Source: Sphingobacteriaceae bacterium UBA2059
Lineage (GTDB): Bacteria > Bacteroidota > Bacteroidia > Sphingobacteriales > Sphingobacteriaceae
Assembly: GCA_002332615.1 (NCBI GenBank)
Contig: DDAL01000004.1
Coordinates: 108,621-116,357 of the forward strand
Length of the DNA: 7,737 nucleotides
Reading direction: 5' to 3'
Shown here in pieces: positions 1-6,444 of the stretch. The first letter of the stretch is position 1. Each line of letters starts with the position of its first letter. The notes under the pieces were generated by a model. The model was not told the origin of the DNA. It saw only the letters and a list, made by a program, of their open reading frames with translations, and did not search any database. The translations under genes were made by a program, and so were the position numbers.

Positions 1-213
1 TTCTCTGAATTTGTACTCATGGCCTTCTTCACCCGAATAAAACATAAGATAATCAACCTGCCCTTCAACACGAAAGCGAAACTCCTCGCCGGCCTTTACC
101 ACCTCACTGACAGGGTAAACGCTGAATGCCGGCCCGGCTACCTCAAGTGGTTTTTCACAGGACCAGCTCAAAAGCAATGCTGCAAACAGCAAACTATATA
201 AATACCTATTCAT
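1..213 (-). CDS. DUF5017-like lipoprotein, N-terminal part (runs off the window)
   Basis: The first 71 codons of a minus-strand gene are visible, starting at ATG 211-213 and still open at base 1. Residues 1-19 look like a lipoprotein signal: MNRY, a hydrophobic stretch, then LSWSC with the lipidated cysteine at residue 19. The mature protein is therefore probably anchored in the outer membrane. The next part holds a beta-sandwich-like segment ending in FYSGEEGHEYKFRE, which resembles the start of DUF5017 domains (a (I/M)xFYSGExGHEYxxR signature, recalled rather than searched). Such lipoproteins are commonly encoded directly after susC/susD pairs as surface glycan-binding or accessory proteins. 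Here the gene starts 23 bp after the SusD remnant stop, so it was probably the third gene of that operon. Whether it is still expressed is unclear, because the upstream genes are broken. The function is inferred from family and position only. Confidence 0.75.
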   Translation of the reverse strand, partial: MNRYLYSLLFAALLLSWSCEKPLEVAGPAFSVYPVSEVVKAGEEFRFRVEGQVDYLMFYSGEEGHEYKFRE

Positions 214-236
214 ACTCTACTAGTTAATCAGCCGGA

Positions 237-863
237 TTAATAACCGGGGTTTTGTATAAGTTTTTCGTTCAGAAGCCTGTCGCCTGAAGGTATGGGAAAA
301 AGATAGTGCTTTTCCTGTACATTTTTAAAGCTCAGGGCCGCATACTGATAGCTGGAAGGAGCCATTGTGCTTATATCACCCGCTACCTGTCTAAGCCTGG
401 GCACCAGCAGGTGCCAGCGCATAAGATCGTACCTCCTTAGTCCTTCAAAACACAGCTCTCTCGAACGCTCCTGCTGCAAGAATGTTCTGAAATCATCCTG
501 ACTCATGGCTGTAACTAAAGCGTCTGATGTAGAAAAAACTTCTGCCACTGCAGTGGCTCCGCTGCCCTCACCTCCTTCTATACGAATAACAGGAGCCGAA
601 GTATATCCTTCTCCCCGGGCATAACCGTATACCGGATCTTTAAGCAACTGCACAGCAGTTACTCTGCCCTCTTCCACGATGGCTTCGGCAAGAGCGCCCG
701 AGCCGCCGCCGCCAGATACCAATACCCGTGGTGCAGCAGTATATCCACTACCCTCTGACTGCACCGTAATTGTTTTTATTCCCGTAGACCAGGCCCGCCG
801 CCTTACCTGATTCACTGCATCAATAGCGGCAGGTGTAGGCGCTCCGTTCAACTCATTCTCCGC
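237..863 (-). pseudogene. SusD/RagB-family outer-membrane lipoprotein, C-terminal remnant
   Basis: This is the C-terminal portion of a SusD-type glycan-binding lipoprotein, the partner of a SusC porin. The frame is readable from AENELNG (about 861) to a TAA at 237-239, about 208 codons. Recognisable SusD features, in order, are AENELNG and INQVRRRA-like VNQVRRRA, the block QQERSRELCFEGLRRYDLMRW, and the terminal signature KHYLFPIPSGDRLLNEKLIQNPGY-like end (KHYLFPIP...QNPGY). Full-length family members are usually above 450 residues and begin with a lipoprotein signal. Here the signal peptide and roughly the first half are missing. The only upstream in-frame codons (AGG GGA AAT TTA CCG) follow a TAA at 879-881, and no ATG is available; a TTG at 849-851 is the best possible restart. 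A repeat-containing insert lies between VNQVRRRA and the ERSREL block. The rest of the frame is open, so the truncation looks recent or may be an assembly join. Confidence 0.85.
537..752 (-). repeat. Two GxGYT-type protein repeats inside the SusD remnant
   Basis: Two imperfect copies of a ~26-residue glycine-rich unit are encoded here: GSGYTAAPRVLVSGGGG followed by SGALAEAIV (bases 675-752), and GEGYTSAPVIRIEGGEG followed by SGATAVAEV (bases 537-614). They share the pattern GxGYTxAPxVxxxGGxGSGAxAxAxV and are separated by a linker containing GRVTAVQLLKDP. Similar beta-rich repeats occur in various surface proteins. In ordinary SusD proteins the VNQVRRRA helix is followed fairly soon by the ERxRELxFEG helix, so this is an insertion of about 80-90 residues. 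The role is unknown; it could be a small surface-exposed beta module. Confidence 0.7.
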
Positions 864-975
864 CGGTAAATTTCCCCTTTACCTGGATGGTCTGGGCCTG
901 TAAAGAAAATGTAGTCTGGATGCAGAATAACAATGTCAGTAAAACCCCAAAGACTTTGGAAAATGTGTTTTTCAT
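853..975 (-). pseudogene. SusC/RagA-type TonB-dependent receptor, N-terminal fragment
   Basis: Translation from ATG 973-975 gives MKNTFSKVFGVLLTLLFCIQ, then TTFSLQAQTIQVKGKFTGGE and a TGA at 853-855, only 40 residues. Residues 1 to about 27 are a Sec signal peptide: KN at the start, a hydrophobic core, then SLQA-Q. The following TIQVKGKFTG matches the first strand of the carboxypeptidase-like regulatory domain (typically xVxGxVTD) that opens SusC receptors of about 1000 residues. Everything after that strand is gone, and the DNA continues as the middle of susD in another frame. The start lies only 13 bp after the glycosyltransferase stop codon, and I see no strong promoter between them. A standalone 40-residue exported peptide is possible but unlikely; a deletion remnant explains both halves better. 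Confidence 0.8.
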
Positions 976-988
976 AATAATAAACAGA

Positions 989-2113
989 TTAACGAACCAG
1001 ACGGCCTTTCCAGACGTATTTTCCGGAGTTGCCTGCAATGCCTATGTACACCATGTACACGCTGTGAATAAGCGTCAGCAAAGGAAGATATAACAGAAGC
1101 TCCCTACGCTTAAAGAAATGCGTAACAGGCAGCAGGAAGGCCGCTTCGGCAAAAAATTTGAGTAATAATATGGCTGCCAGCAGCTGCCAGTAGAGGGGCT
1201 TGTAAAAACCCATTAGTACATTCAATAAGATCAAAGCATTAAACAGCCATACGGAAACGCCCAAAGCAACAACCCACTTGTTTTTATAGCGGGTACTTTT
1301 AGACGCCCATCGCTTGCGCTGACTGATAAACTCGGGCAAGGTGGCTTTGGCATCCGTATAGACCAGAGCATCGGCCGCTTTGCAAAAGCGTATTCCATCC
1401 GGATATCTGGCAGCCACCTTATGCAAAAACAGCTCATCATCGCCCGAAGCCAGGTCGTCTATCCCCTTAAAGCCCCCCAGTTCTACAAATACACTGCGCC
1501 GGTAGGCCAGGTTGGCACCATTGCAGGTAGAAGGCATCTTATTTCCAATGGTCGAGGCTCCCAGGCCGATGAGGTAACAAAACTCAAGCGTTTGCAGGCG
1601 TTCGAAAAAGCTCCTCTCTTCATGGTAGACCACCGGCGATGAAATCATTTTTACCTGCTCATCCTTAAAGCCCGAAACCACCGTTTCCAACCACCCGGGG
1701 CCCATACGGCAGTCGGCGTCCGTTGTAATGATCAGCTCGCCCTTCGACAGGTGGATCGCTTCGGATATAGCTTTCTTTTTATAAGAATTAAGCGGTTCTT
1801 TTTCGTTAAGCTTAATAAGCTTAACCCCCCGGGAAGCATATTTTAAAACTATCTCCGAGGTATTATCCGTGGAGTGATCGTCAATAATGATAAGCTGAAA
1901 CAGCTGCGCCGGGTACGTCTGCTTCAATACATCTTCTATAACAGAGCCGATACAGGCTTCTTCATTGCGCGCTGCTATTAAAATATTTACACTGAGCAGC
2001 GGACCGTCATCTGGAACCCTGAACGCCGGAATACGCAGCCATCCCGTTCTGAAGTACAGAACAACGATTACATAAAGTACTGTGAGGATTAAACTAGCTG
2101 CGATTAGTACCAA
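989..2113 (-). CDS. Membrane-anchored family 2 glycosyltransferase
   Basis: This 374-residue GT2 enzyme transfers a sugar from a nucleotide-sugar donor to an acceptor that cannot be named from sequence. A hydrophobic N-terminal segment (residues 2-21) is followed by the GT-A catalytic domain at about 40-270. Visible motifs are ILIAARNEE (44-52), IDDHSTDNT with D78/D79, the metal-binding TDADC (131-135, DxD equivalent), CNGANLAYRR (197-206), the acidic GDDELF (224-229) and QRKRWASK (265-272, the QxxRW-like motif of processive GT2 enzymes). Three or four C-terminal membrane segments (about 280-302, 308-330, 338-360) make this an inner-membrane protein with a cytoplasmic catalytic domain. No ATG or GTG occurs before residue 137, well inside the catalytic domain, so the start is best placed at TTG 2111-2113. 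The gene then overlaps the upstream flippase-like gene by 20 bp, implying translational coupling and a shared pathway, perhaps glycolipid or envelope polysaccharide synthesis. It ends 13 bp before the SusC remnant. Confidence 0.9.
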   Translation of the reverse strand: MVLIAASLILTVLYVIVVLYFRTGWLRIPAFRVPDDGPLLSVNILIAARNEEACIGSVIEDVLKQTYPAQLFQLIIIDDHSTDNTSEIVLKYASRGVKLIKLNEKEPLNSYKKKAISEAIHLSKGELIITTDADCRMGPGWLETVVSGFKDEQVKMISSPVVYHEERSFFERLQTLEFCYLIGLGASTIGNKMPSTCNGANLAYRRSVFVELGGFKGIDDLASGDDELFLHKVAARYPDGIRFCKAADALVYTDAKATLPEFISQRKRWASKSTRYKNKWVVALGVSVWLFNALILLNVLMGFYKPLYWQLLAAILLLKFFAEAAFLLPVTHFFKRRELLLYLPLLTLIHSVYMVYIGIAGNSGKYVWKGRLVR

Positions 2114-3068
2114 AGAAATTTAGTTTAAATACAAATACAGTTCCCAAAATAGCAGGAATTATAAGGTTTACCAGCCACATACCAGCGGTGGCAGCCATAA
2201 TAGCTATTTCCTGCGAAGTTATATAGCTGAAAAAATAAGTAGCAGTCATGGTGCGAACCCCAACATCTACCAAATCGAGCGAAGGTAAGGCAGACTGAAT
2301 AAAAAATAAAATAAAAATCATCATTAACATCTCAAACACCGGCAACTGAGGCAGCAAAAGATGGATGGTTAAGTAATACTGAAATGAAAACACAGCAAAT
2401 CTGGCTAAGCAGAAATTAAATACCACCTTCAGATCGCGCTTGCGGTACGTGGCCAGTATCAGGAAAAACTTTTTAAAGCGCTTAAGAAAAGGAATGCTGT
2501 TAAGAAGCGCTATAAGCCACTTAATGTTAAAATAAAACAAGAGAAAAAAAGCACAGAAGCAAAAAGAAAGAAAGCAAAGAATAAACACCACCGGTGCATT
2601 AAGATCCAGATAGGTAGCCATAAACCACATAAGAGCTATGGCTCCCAGCACATTGGTAACAACCATCTGACCCACGGCACCAATGCCCATAGCAATAACG
2701 CCAAATACACGCCTTCGCGGTGATAAAAAAAATACCCTTCCGCCATACTCGCCCACCCTGTTAGGAGTAAAAATAGCCCAGGTGAGGCCACAAAATACCG
2801 ACTGAACCGCCCGCCATAAACTTATCTTTTCAATACCTTTTACAAGGAACTTCCATTTAAGAGCCTCCAGGAACCAGTTTAAAAACATCAAAACGAAAAC
2901 CAGTACTAGTGCGGGCCAGATGCTTTTAGCAGACAAGTCTTTTAACAGAAGCTTGAAATTATGCAAATTGGCATTGTGCGACAGCTTGTACTGCACAAAA
3001 ACAATGGTGAGTAAAATCACCATTGTTTTTATACCCGCGCTGATGTATTTTTTAGTACGGCTATTCAA
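2094..3068 (-). CDS. Flippase-like integral membrane protein (LPG_synthase_TM / UPF0104 family)
   Basis: This 324-residue protein is almost entirely membrane-embedded, with about eight hydrophobic segments (around 14-27, 50-68, 85-100, 122-150, 158-180, 212-238, 246-262, 286-314). It resembles the transmembrane part of lysylphosphatidylglycerol synthase/MprF and AglD-type proteins, here without the soluble aminoacyl-transfer domain. The family-typical motif TPNRVGEYGGR sits at residues 101-111, and PSLDLVDVGVR near 262-272 matches the second conserved region. Members are proposed to flip or handle lipids, but substrates are mostly unproven. The best start is TTG 3066-3068, which keeps a lysine/arginine-rich cytoplasmic tail (NSRTKKYISAGIK). 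The first ATG (3021-3023) would remove it and trim the first membrane helix. The 3' end overlaps the GT2 gene by 20 bp, suggesting the two proteins act on the same lipid-linked substrate. A 66-bp gap separates it from the DJ-1-like gene upstream. Confidence 0.85.
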   Translation of the reverse strand: MNSRTKKYISAGIKTMVILLTIVFVQYKLSHNANLHNFKLLLKDLSAKSIWPALVLVFVLMFLNWFLEALKWKFLVKGIEKISLWRAVQSVFCGLTWAIFTPNRVGEYGGRVFFLSPRRRVFGVIAMGIGAVGQMVVTNVLGAIALMWFMATYLDLNAPVVFILCFLSFCFCAFFLLFYFNIKWLIALLNSIPFLKRFKKFFLILATYRKRDLKVVFNFCLARFAVFSFQYYLTIHLLLPQLPVFEMLMMIFILFFIQSALPSLDLVDVGVRTMTATYFFSYITSQEIAIMAATAGMWLVNLIIPAILGTVFVFKLNFFGTNRS

Positions 3069-3134
3069 TGCACTTCTAAGTTTACCGCAATGTTAAGAAA
3101 ATACGCCGTACTTCCGGTTGCCATAAAGTACTTC

Positions 3135-3824
3135 TTAAACCCGCGGGCCTATCTTATTTAGAAGAGCCTTGGCAGTAGGCCCGGCAGACATAGGGTTTTG
3201 TCCCGTTACCAAAAGCCCATCCTCTTCTACCTTAGACGCAAATGGAACCAGCGCTTTCTGGAAGTCGGCCCCTAGTTCCTTGAGCCTTGTTTCGAGATTA
3301 AAAGGCACATTGTCTTTAAGTCCTACAAGCACTTCTTCTGCATTTGAAAAACCGGTTATGCGCTTGCCCTGCAGCAGACCGGGCTGAAGCTCGGCAGCTT
3401 TTACCAATGCAGCCGGCCCGTGGCATACAAAGCCCGCAGGTTTTTCCATTTTTAAGAAGTGAAGGATGAGGTTTCCGCTTTCCTGGTCAAAAGCAAGATC
3501 GAACATAGGGCCATGACCTCCCGGATAAAATACCGCTTCATACTCTTCGGCTATCACATCGCGCAGCATATAGGTATTTTTAAATGCTTTTTGAGCCAGC
3601 TCATCATCATTGAAGCGCCTGTTGCTGCCGGTTATGTGCTCTGTGAGCTTGCTGCGCGGATCGACTGGGGGCTCCCCGCCCAGAGGGCTGGCAATATCCA
3701 CCGCATAGCCCGCATCAACAAATTCATAATATGGATCCGTAAACTCTCCAAGCCACACACCGGTAGTAGAATCGGTGTCTTTCAGTTGCTTATGAGAAGT
3801 TAAAATAATTAATATCTTCTTCAT
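3135..3824 (-). CDS. DJ-1/PfpI-superfamily protein, Hsp31/glyoxalase III-like
   Basis: This 229-residue cytoplasmic protein has the type 1 glutamine amidotransferase-like fold of the DJ-1/ThiJ/PfpI superfamily. The nucleophile elbow is FVCHGPAAL with C134 followed by H135. TGVWLGEFTDPY places E27 where fungal Hsp31 has its conserved active-site glutamate. YPGGHGPMFDL (100-110) forms the loop near the active site, GFSNAEEVLVG holds E164, and VTGQNPMSA (206-214) is the usual C-terminal signature. Related enzymes convert methylglyoxal to lactate without glutathione or act as stress chaperones/deglycases. Which activity applies here cannot be told, and it is not a true amidotransferase. The start is ATG 3822-3824 (MKKILIILTS), because this directly begins the first beta strand; an upstream in-frame start would add 11 residues not expected in the family. 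The gene is transcribed away from ruvC, with its own likely promoter at 3855-3887. Confidence 0.88.
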   Translation of the reverse strand: MKKILIILTSHKQLKDTDSTTGVWLGEFTDPYYEFVDAGYAVDIASPLGGEPPVDPRSKLTEHITGSNRRFNDDELAQKAFKNTYMLRDVIAEEYEAVFYPGGHGPMFDLAFDQESGNLILHFLKMEKPAGFVCHGPAALVKAAELQPGLLQGKRITGFSNAEEVLVGLKDNVPFNLETRLKELGADFQKALVPFASKVEEDGLLVTGQNPMSAGPTAKALLNKIGPRV

Positions 3825-3854
3825 GATTGCTTTTTTATATAAACACAAGCCGTG

Positions 3855-3887
3855 CAAATAGTTTTTTAATACGTATTAATCGACAAA
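3855..3887 (-). promoter_or_regulatory. Candidate Bacteroidota promoter for the DJ-1-like gene
   Basis: Read on the minus strand, TTTG (3884-3887) is followed 21 bp later by ACTATTTG (3855-3862). The known Bacteroidota promoter is a -33 TTTG and a -7 TAnnTTTG with a 17-23 bp spacer. The -33 box and spacing fit; the -7 box keeps TTTG but has AC instead of TA. The predicted transcript would begin near 3848, leaving about 25 bases before ATG 3824. The spacer contains a perfect 14-bp palindrome. Confidence 0.35.
3866..3879. promoter_or_regulatory. Perfect 14-bp palindrome, possible operator
   Basis: TTAATACGTATTAA is identical to its own reverse complement. It lies in the 81-bp divergent space between the DJ-1-like gene and ruvC, between the candidate -33 and -7 boxes of the DJ-1 promoter. 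A dimeric repressor bound there would block RNA polymerase. No regulator gene adjoins this intergenic region, so the binding protein is unknown. AT-rich palindromes arise by chance more easily than mixed ones. Confidence 0.4.
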
Positions 3888-3905
3888 CTTGTAATATTGC
3901 TGTTC

Positions 3906-4484
3906 ATGGAAAAAGCGGCACCTAAGGAACGTATCATACTGGGCATTGACCCCGGCACTGCGGTGATGGGTTATGGACTGGTGAAAGAAACCGGCAAAAA
4001 AACTGAACTCATAAGTCTGGGTGTAGTAAAAATGAACCACCTGGACGATCATCCCCTCAAGCTTAAGCGCATATTTGAGAAAACGCTCGCGCTTATAGAC
4101 CAGTATAAGCCCGACTGTCTGGCCATTGAAGCGCCGTTTTATGGTAAGAACATCCAGGTAATGCTCAAACTCGGCAGAGCGCAGGGAGTAGCTATAGCAG
4201 CCGCTTTATCCAGAAGCATGCCTGTATTTGAGTACTCGCCCCGCAAAATAAAGCAATCCATTACGGGCAATGGAAGCGCCACTAAAGAACAGGTTGCAGC
4301 CATGCTGCAAAGCTTGCTTAACTTTAAAGAAACCCCCGAGTTTTTAGATGCCACCGATGGACTGGCCGTAGCACTGTGCCACTCGTTCCAGCGCACGGAC
4401 CTTGGCGGAAGCGCAAAAAAACCTTACTCCGGCTGGAGTGCTTTCGTAAAAGACAATCCCGGAAAAGCCAGCGGACTTAAATAA
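3906..4484 (+). CDS. ruvC: RuvC, crossover junction endodeoxyribonuclease
   Basis: RuvC is the 192-residue Holliday-junction resolvase that works with the RuvAB branch-migration motor in recombinational repair. The RNase H-like fold is clear: ILGIDPGTAVMGYG with D15, AIEAPFYGKN with E75, and DATDGLAVALCH with D148 and D151. These four acidic residues match the E. coli catalytic set D7, E66, D138 and D141 in spacing. F78 occupies the position of the E. coli F69 that stacks on the junction. RAQGVAIAAA (91-100) and TGNGSATKEQV (120-130) are typical of the family. The C-terminal tail YSGWSAFVKDNPG is one I associate with Bacteroidota RuvC proteins. ATG 3906 is chosen because it sits a usual distance before the first beta strand; TTG 3897 would add three residues. 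No ruvA or ruvB is nearby. It is divergent from the DJ-1-like gene and converges on the ATPase gene. Confidence 0.97.
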   Translation: MEKAAPKERIILGIDPGTAVMGYGLVKETGKKTELISLGVVKMNHLDDHPLKLKRIFEKTLALIDQYKPDCLAIEAPFYGKNIQVMLKLGRAQGVAIAAALSRSMPVFEYSPRKIKQSITGNGSATKEQVAAMLQSLLNFKETPEFLDATDGLAVALCHSFQRTDLGGSAKKPYSGWSAFVKDNPGKASGLK

Positions 4485-4493
4485 GCATATCCC

Positions 4494-4514
4494 GGCGATT
4501 GCTTAATTGCCTTT
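4494..4514 (+). terminator. Weak intrinsic terminator after ruvC
   Basis: GGCGATT (4494-4500) and AATTGCC (4505-4511) form a seven-pair stem with one G-U pair and a GCTT tetraloop, followed by TTT. It begins 10 bp after the ruvC stop and overlaps the stop codon of the convergent ATPase gene. In the other orientation the wobble becomes an A-C mismatch and there is no T run, so it would serve ruvC only. The short T tract keeps confidence low. Confidence 0.35.
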
Positions 4515-6422
4515 AAAGCGCAGCAGGCGCAGGCCGCTTAATATAACCAGCACGGTACTGCCTTCGTGACCGATAACGCCCTCGGGCAGGTTGATGACTC
4601 CGCCAATAAAGTTAAGGGTGATGAGTGTTAGTGCCACCGCAATGGCAAATACAATGTTTTGCCGGATCACTGTATTGGCACGCCGGCCAAGGGCAATAGC
4701 AAAGGGAATGCTTTCAATATTATCTGTCATGAGCACCACATCGGAGGTTTCCATGGCAACGTCCGAGCCAATGTTACCCATAGAAATGCCAACAGTCGCT
4801 GTGGCCAGAGCGGGGGCATCGTTCACCCCGTCGCCTACCATTGCTACAGGGCCATAGCGCTGGCTTAGCTCCTTAATTACTTCTACTTTTTGCTGAGGGA
4901 GCAATTCGGCATGTACATGGTCTACCCGTGCTTCCTCACCAATGGCTTTGGCGGTGGAAAGGCTGTCGCCTGTAAGCATGGCCACCTTAACACCCAGCTT
5001 GTGCAGTTCGTTTACCACATGGCGGGCCTGCTGCCTGATGCGGTCCTGAACGGTGATGATGCCCATAAGCATGCCGTTGCGCGTAACATAGATCACCGTT
5101 TTACCCTGGGCAGCAAAGCTTCGTATCTGTTTCAGCTGTTCATCATCCGGCTTTACATCTTTCAGTATAGCCTCTTTGCCAATCATATAAGAGTGGCCGC
5201 CAAAAGTGCTTGTTACGCCCATACCGTGAATAGCCTCGAAAAGTTCGGGCTTGCCCCAGGTGCAGCCACCACGTCGGGCCTCGTCAAGCACGGCTTTTGC
5301 AATGGGGTGCTGCGAAAGCGACTCCATGGTAGCTGCCGCACATAATAAGTCTTTAAAATCTACACCGTTAAAAGGAACTACATCCATCACCTTAGGTTTG
5401 CCCGCAGTAAGAGTCCCCGTTTTATCGAAGGCCACTACCTTAACGGCACCCATATTTTCCAGATGAACCCCTCCCTTAAACAAAACCCCCTTACGGGTAG
5501 CATTAGAAATGCCCGAAAGGATAACCGGCATAATAGACGCTACCAGGGCACAGGGCGAAGCCACAATTAAAAAGATCATGGCCCGGTAAATTGTTTCATT
5601 CCAGCTCCAGCCTAAAAGATAATGCGGGGCAAACATCAGAATTACAGCCAGCACTATAATAACTTTTGCATACACCCGCTCAAAACGCTCAACAAACTGC
5701 TGCTGCTGTGGCTTCTCATTTTGCGCTTCCTCAACCAGGTTGATGATCTTGGCAAACATGGTTTCCTCTGATGGTTTGCTCACCTCAATGGTAAGTGCCC
5801 CCTGCAAATTGATGGTAGATGAAAACACCTCATCGCCCGCAGCTTTATCTACCGGAATGGACTCGCCCGTTATGGACGACTGATCCACAGATGAAAAGCC
5901 TCTGAGCACAATGCCATCTGTGGCAATGCGCTCGCCGGGCTTAACAAGTATTAAATCGCCCTTTTTCAACTCCAGGGCCCTTACCTGGCGCTCCCGGCCA
6001 TCGGCCAGCAAGGTGGCCGACTCAGGCCGCAGCTTCATTATAGAGCGTATGCTTTTATTTGCCTGAGCCATGGTATAGCTTTCCATAGCCCCGCTGAGCG
6101 AGAATATAAAGATGAGTATGGCACCGTCCATCCAATAGCCAATAGAAGCCGCACCAATAGCTGCTATGATCATGAGCAGGTCGACATCGATCTCCCGCTC
6201 GTTTATCAACTCACTTATTCCTTCGCGGGCCGTTTCAAAGCCTCCGCTTATATAAGCCAGGATATACAAAACAATGCTTGCTTCATGCAGGTCTTTTTGG
6301 CCTGCATAATACGCCAGCAATATAAACAGCAAAGAAAGACCTGTAGTAACGGCCTTATAGTGTTTCTTGTAAAAAGTAGTATCCTGTTTTTCCTGCTGAG
6401 CCTCTAAAGCAACTTCCGACAT
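4503..6422 (-). CDS. P1B-4-type transition-metal exporting P-type ATPase
   Basis: This 639-residue inner-membrane pump hydrolyses ATP to expel a divalent transition metal. All P-type landmarks are present: actuator loop TGES (185-188), phosphorylation site DKTGTLT with D333, the P1B-specific HP pair in SQHPIA (H372/P373), LTGDS (483-487) and GDGVNDAPALA (530-540). Metal-site motifs are SPC in the core membrane segment (289-291) and HEGST in the last one (619-623). SPC plus HEG(G/S)T is the signature of subgroup P1B-4 (CoaT, CtpD, PfeT), whose characterised members export Co2+, Fe2+ or Zn2+; the Cd/Zn pumps (P1B-2) carry CPC. As is usual for P1B-4, no N-terminal metal-binding domain exists, only a short polar tail of about 22 residues. 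The first membrane helices are near 25-40, 46-60, 80-98 and 100-115. Start ATG 6420-6422 follows a strong promoter. Annotation pipelines may label it cadmium or zinc ATPase, which the motifs do not support. Confidence 0.93.
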   Translation of the reverse strand: MSEVALEAQQEKQDTTFYKKHYKAVTTGLSLLFILLAYYAGQKDLHEASIVLYILAYISGGFETAREGISELINEREIDVDLLMIIAAIGAASIGYWMDGAILIFIFSLSGAMESYTMAQANKSIRSIMKLRPESATLLADGRERQVRALELKKGDLILVKPGERIATDGIVLRGFSSVDQSSITGESIPVDKAAGDEVFSSTINLQGALTIEVSKPSEETMFAKIINLVEEAQNEKPQQQQFVERFERVYAKVIIVLAVILMFAPHYLLGWSWNETIYRAMIFLIVASPCALVASIMPVILSGISNATRKGVLFKGGVHLENMGAVKVVAFDKTGTLTAGKPKVMDVVPFNGVDFKDLLCAAATMESLSQHPIAKAVLDEARRGGCTWGKPELFEAIHGMGVTSTFGGHSYMIGKEAILKDVKPDDEQLKQIRSFAAQGKTVIYVTRNGMLMGIITVQDRIRQQARHVVNELHKLGVKVAMLTGDSLSTAKAIGEEARVDHVHAELLPQQKVEVIKELSQRYGPVAMVGDGVNDAPALATATVGISMGNIGSDVAMETSDVVLMTDNIESIPFAIALGRRANTVIRQNIVFAIAVALTLITLNFIGGVINLPEGVIGHEGSTVLVILSGLRLLRFKGN

Positions 6423-6444
6423 GGTGTGTATCTTAATAAAAGAC

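Noticed and set aside
1044..1060. Direct repeat ATGTACAC
   Set aside because: It lies inside the glycosyltransferase coding sequence and simply encodes the VYMVY segment of a membrane helix.
3088..3095. Minus-strand TAACATTG as a promoter for the flippase-like gene
   Set aside because: One mismatch to the -7 box and no -33 TTTG at 17-23 bp upstream; the gene may instead be read through from the DJ-1-like gene.
3108..3131. Hairpin GTACTT/AAGTAC as a terminator after the DJ-1-like gene
   Set aside because: Only six AT-rich pairs around a 12-base loop, with no T run on the minus strand.
3459..3803. Plus-strand 114-codon frame opposite the DJ-1-like gene
   Set aside because: It is an antisense shadow of a well-supported gene with conserved active-site motifs; the translation has no family resemblance.
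3892..3899. TAATATTG as a -7 box for ruvC
   Set aside because: It matches seven of eight consensus bases, but no TTTG lies at the right distance upstream and it would make an almost leaderless transcript. Too weak to annotate.
4890..5345. Plus-strand 151-codon frame opposite the ATPase
   Set aside because: It is the antisense shadow of the cytoplasmic domain of a P-type ATPase with all motifs in place.
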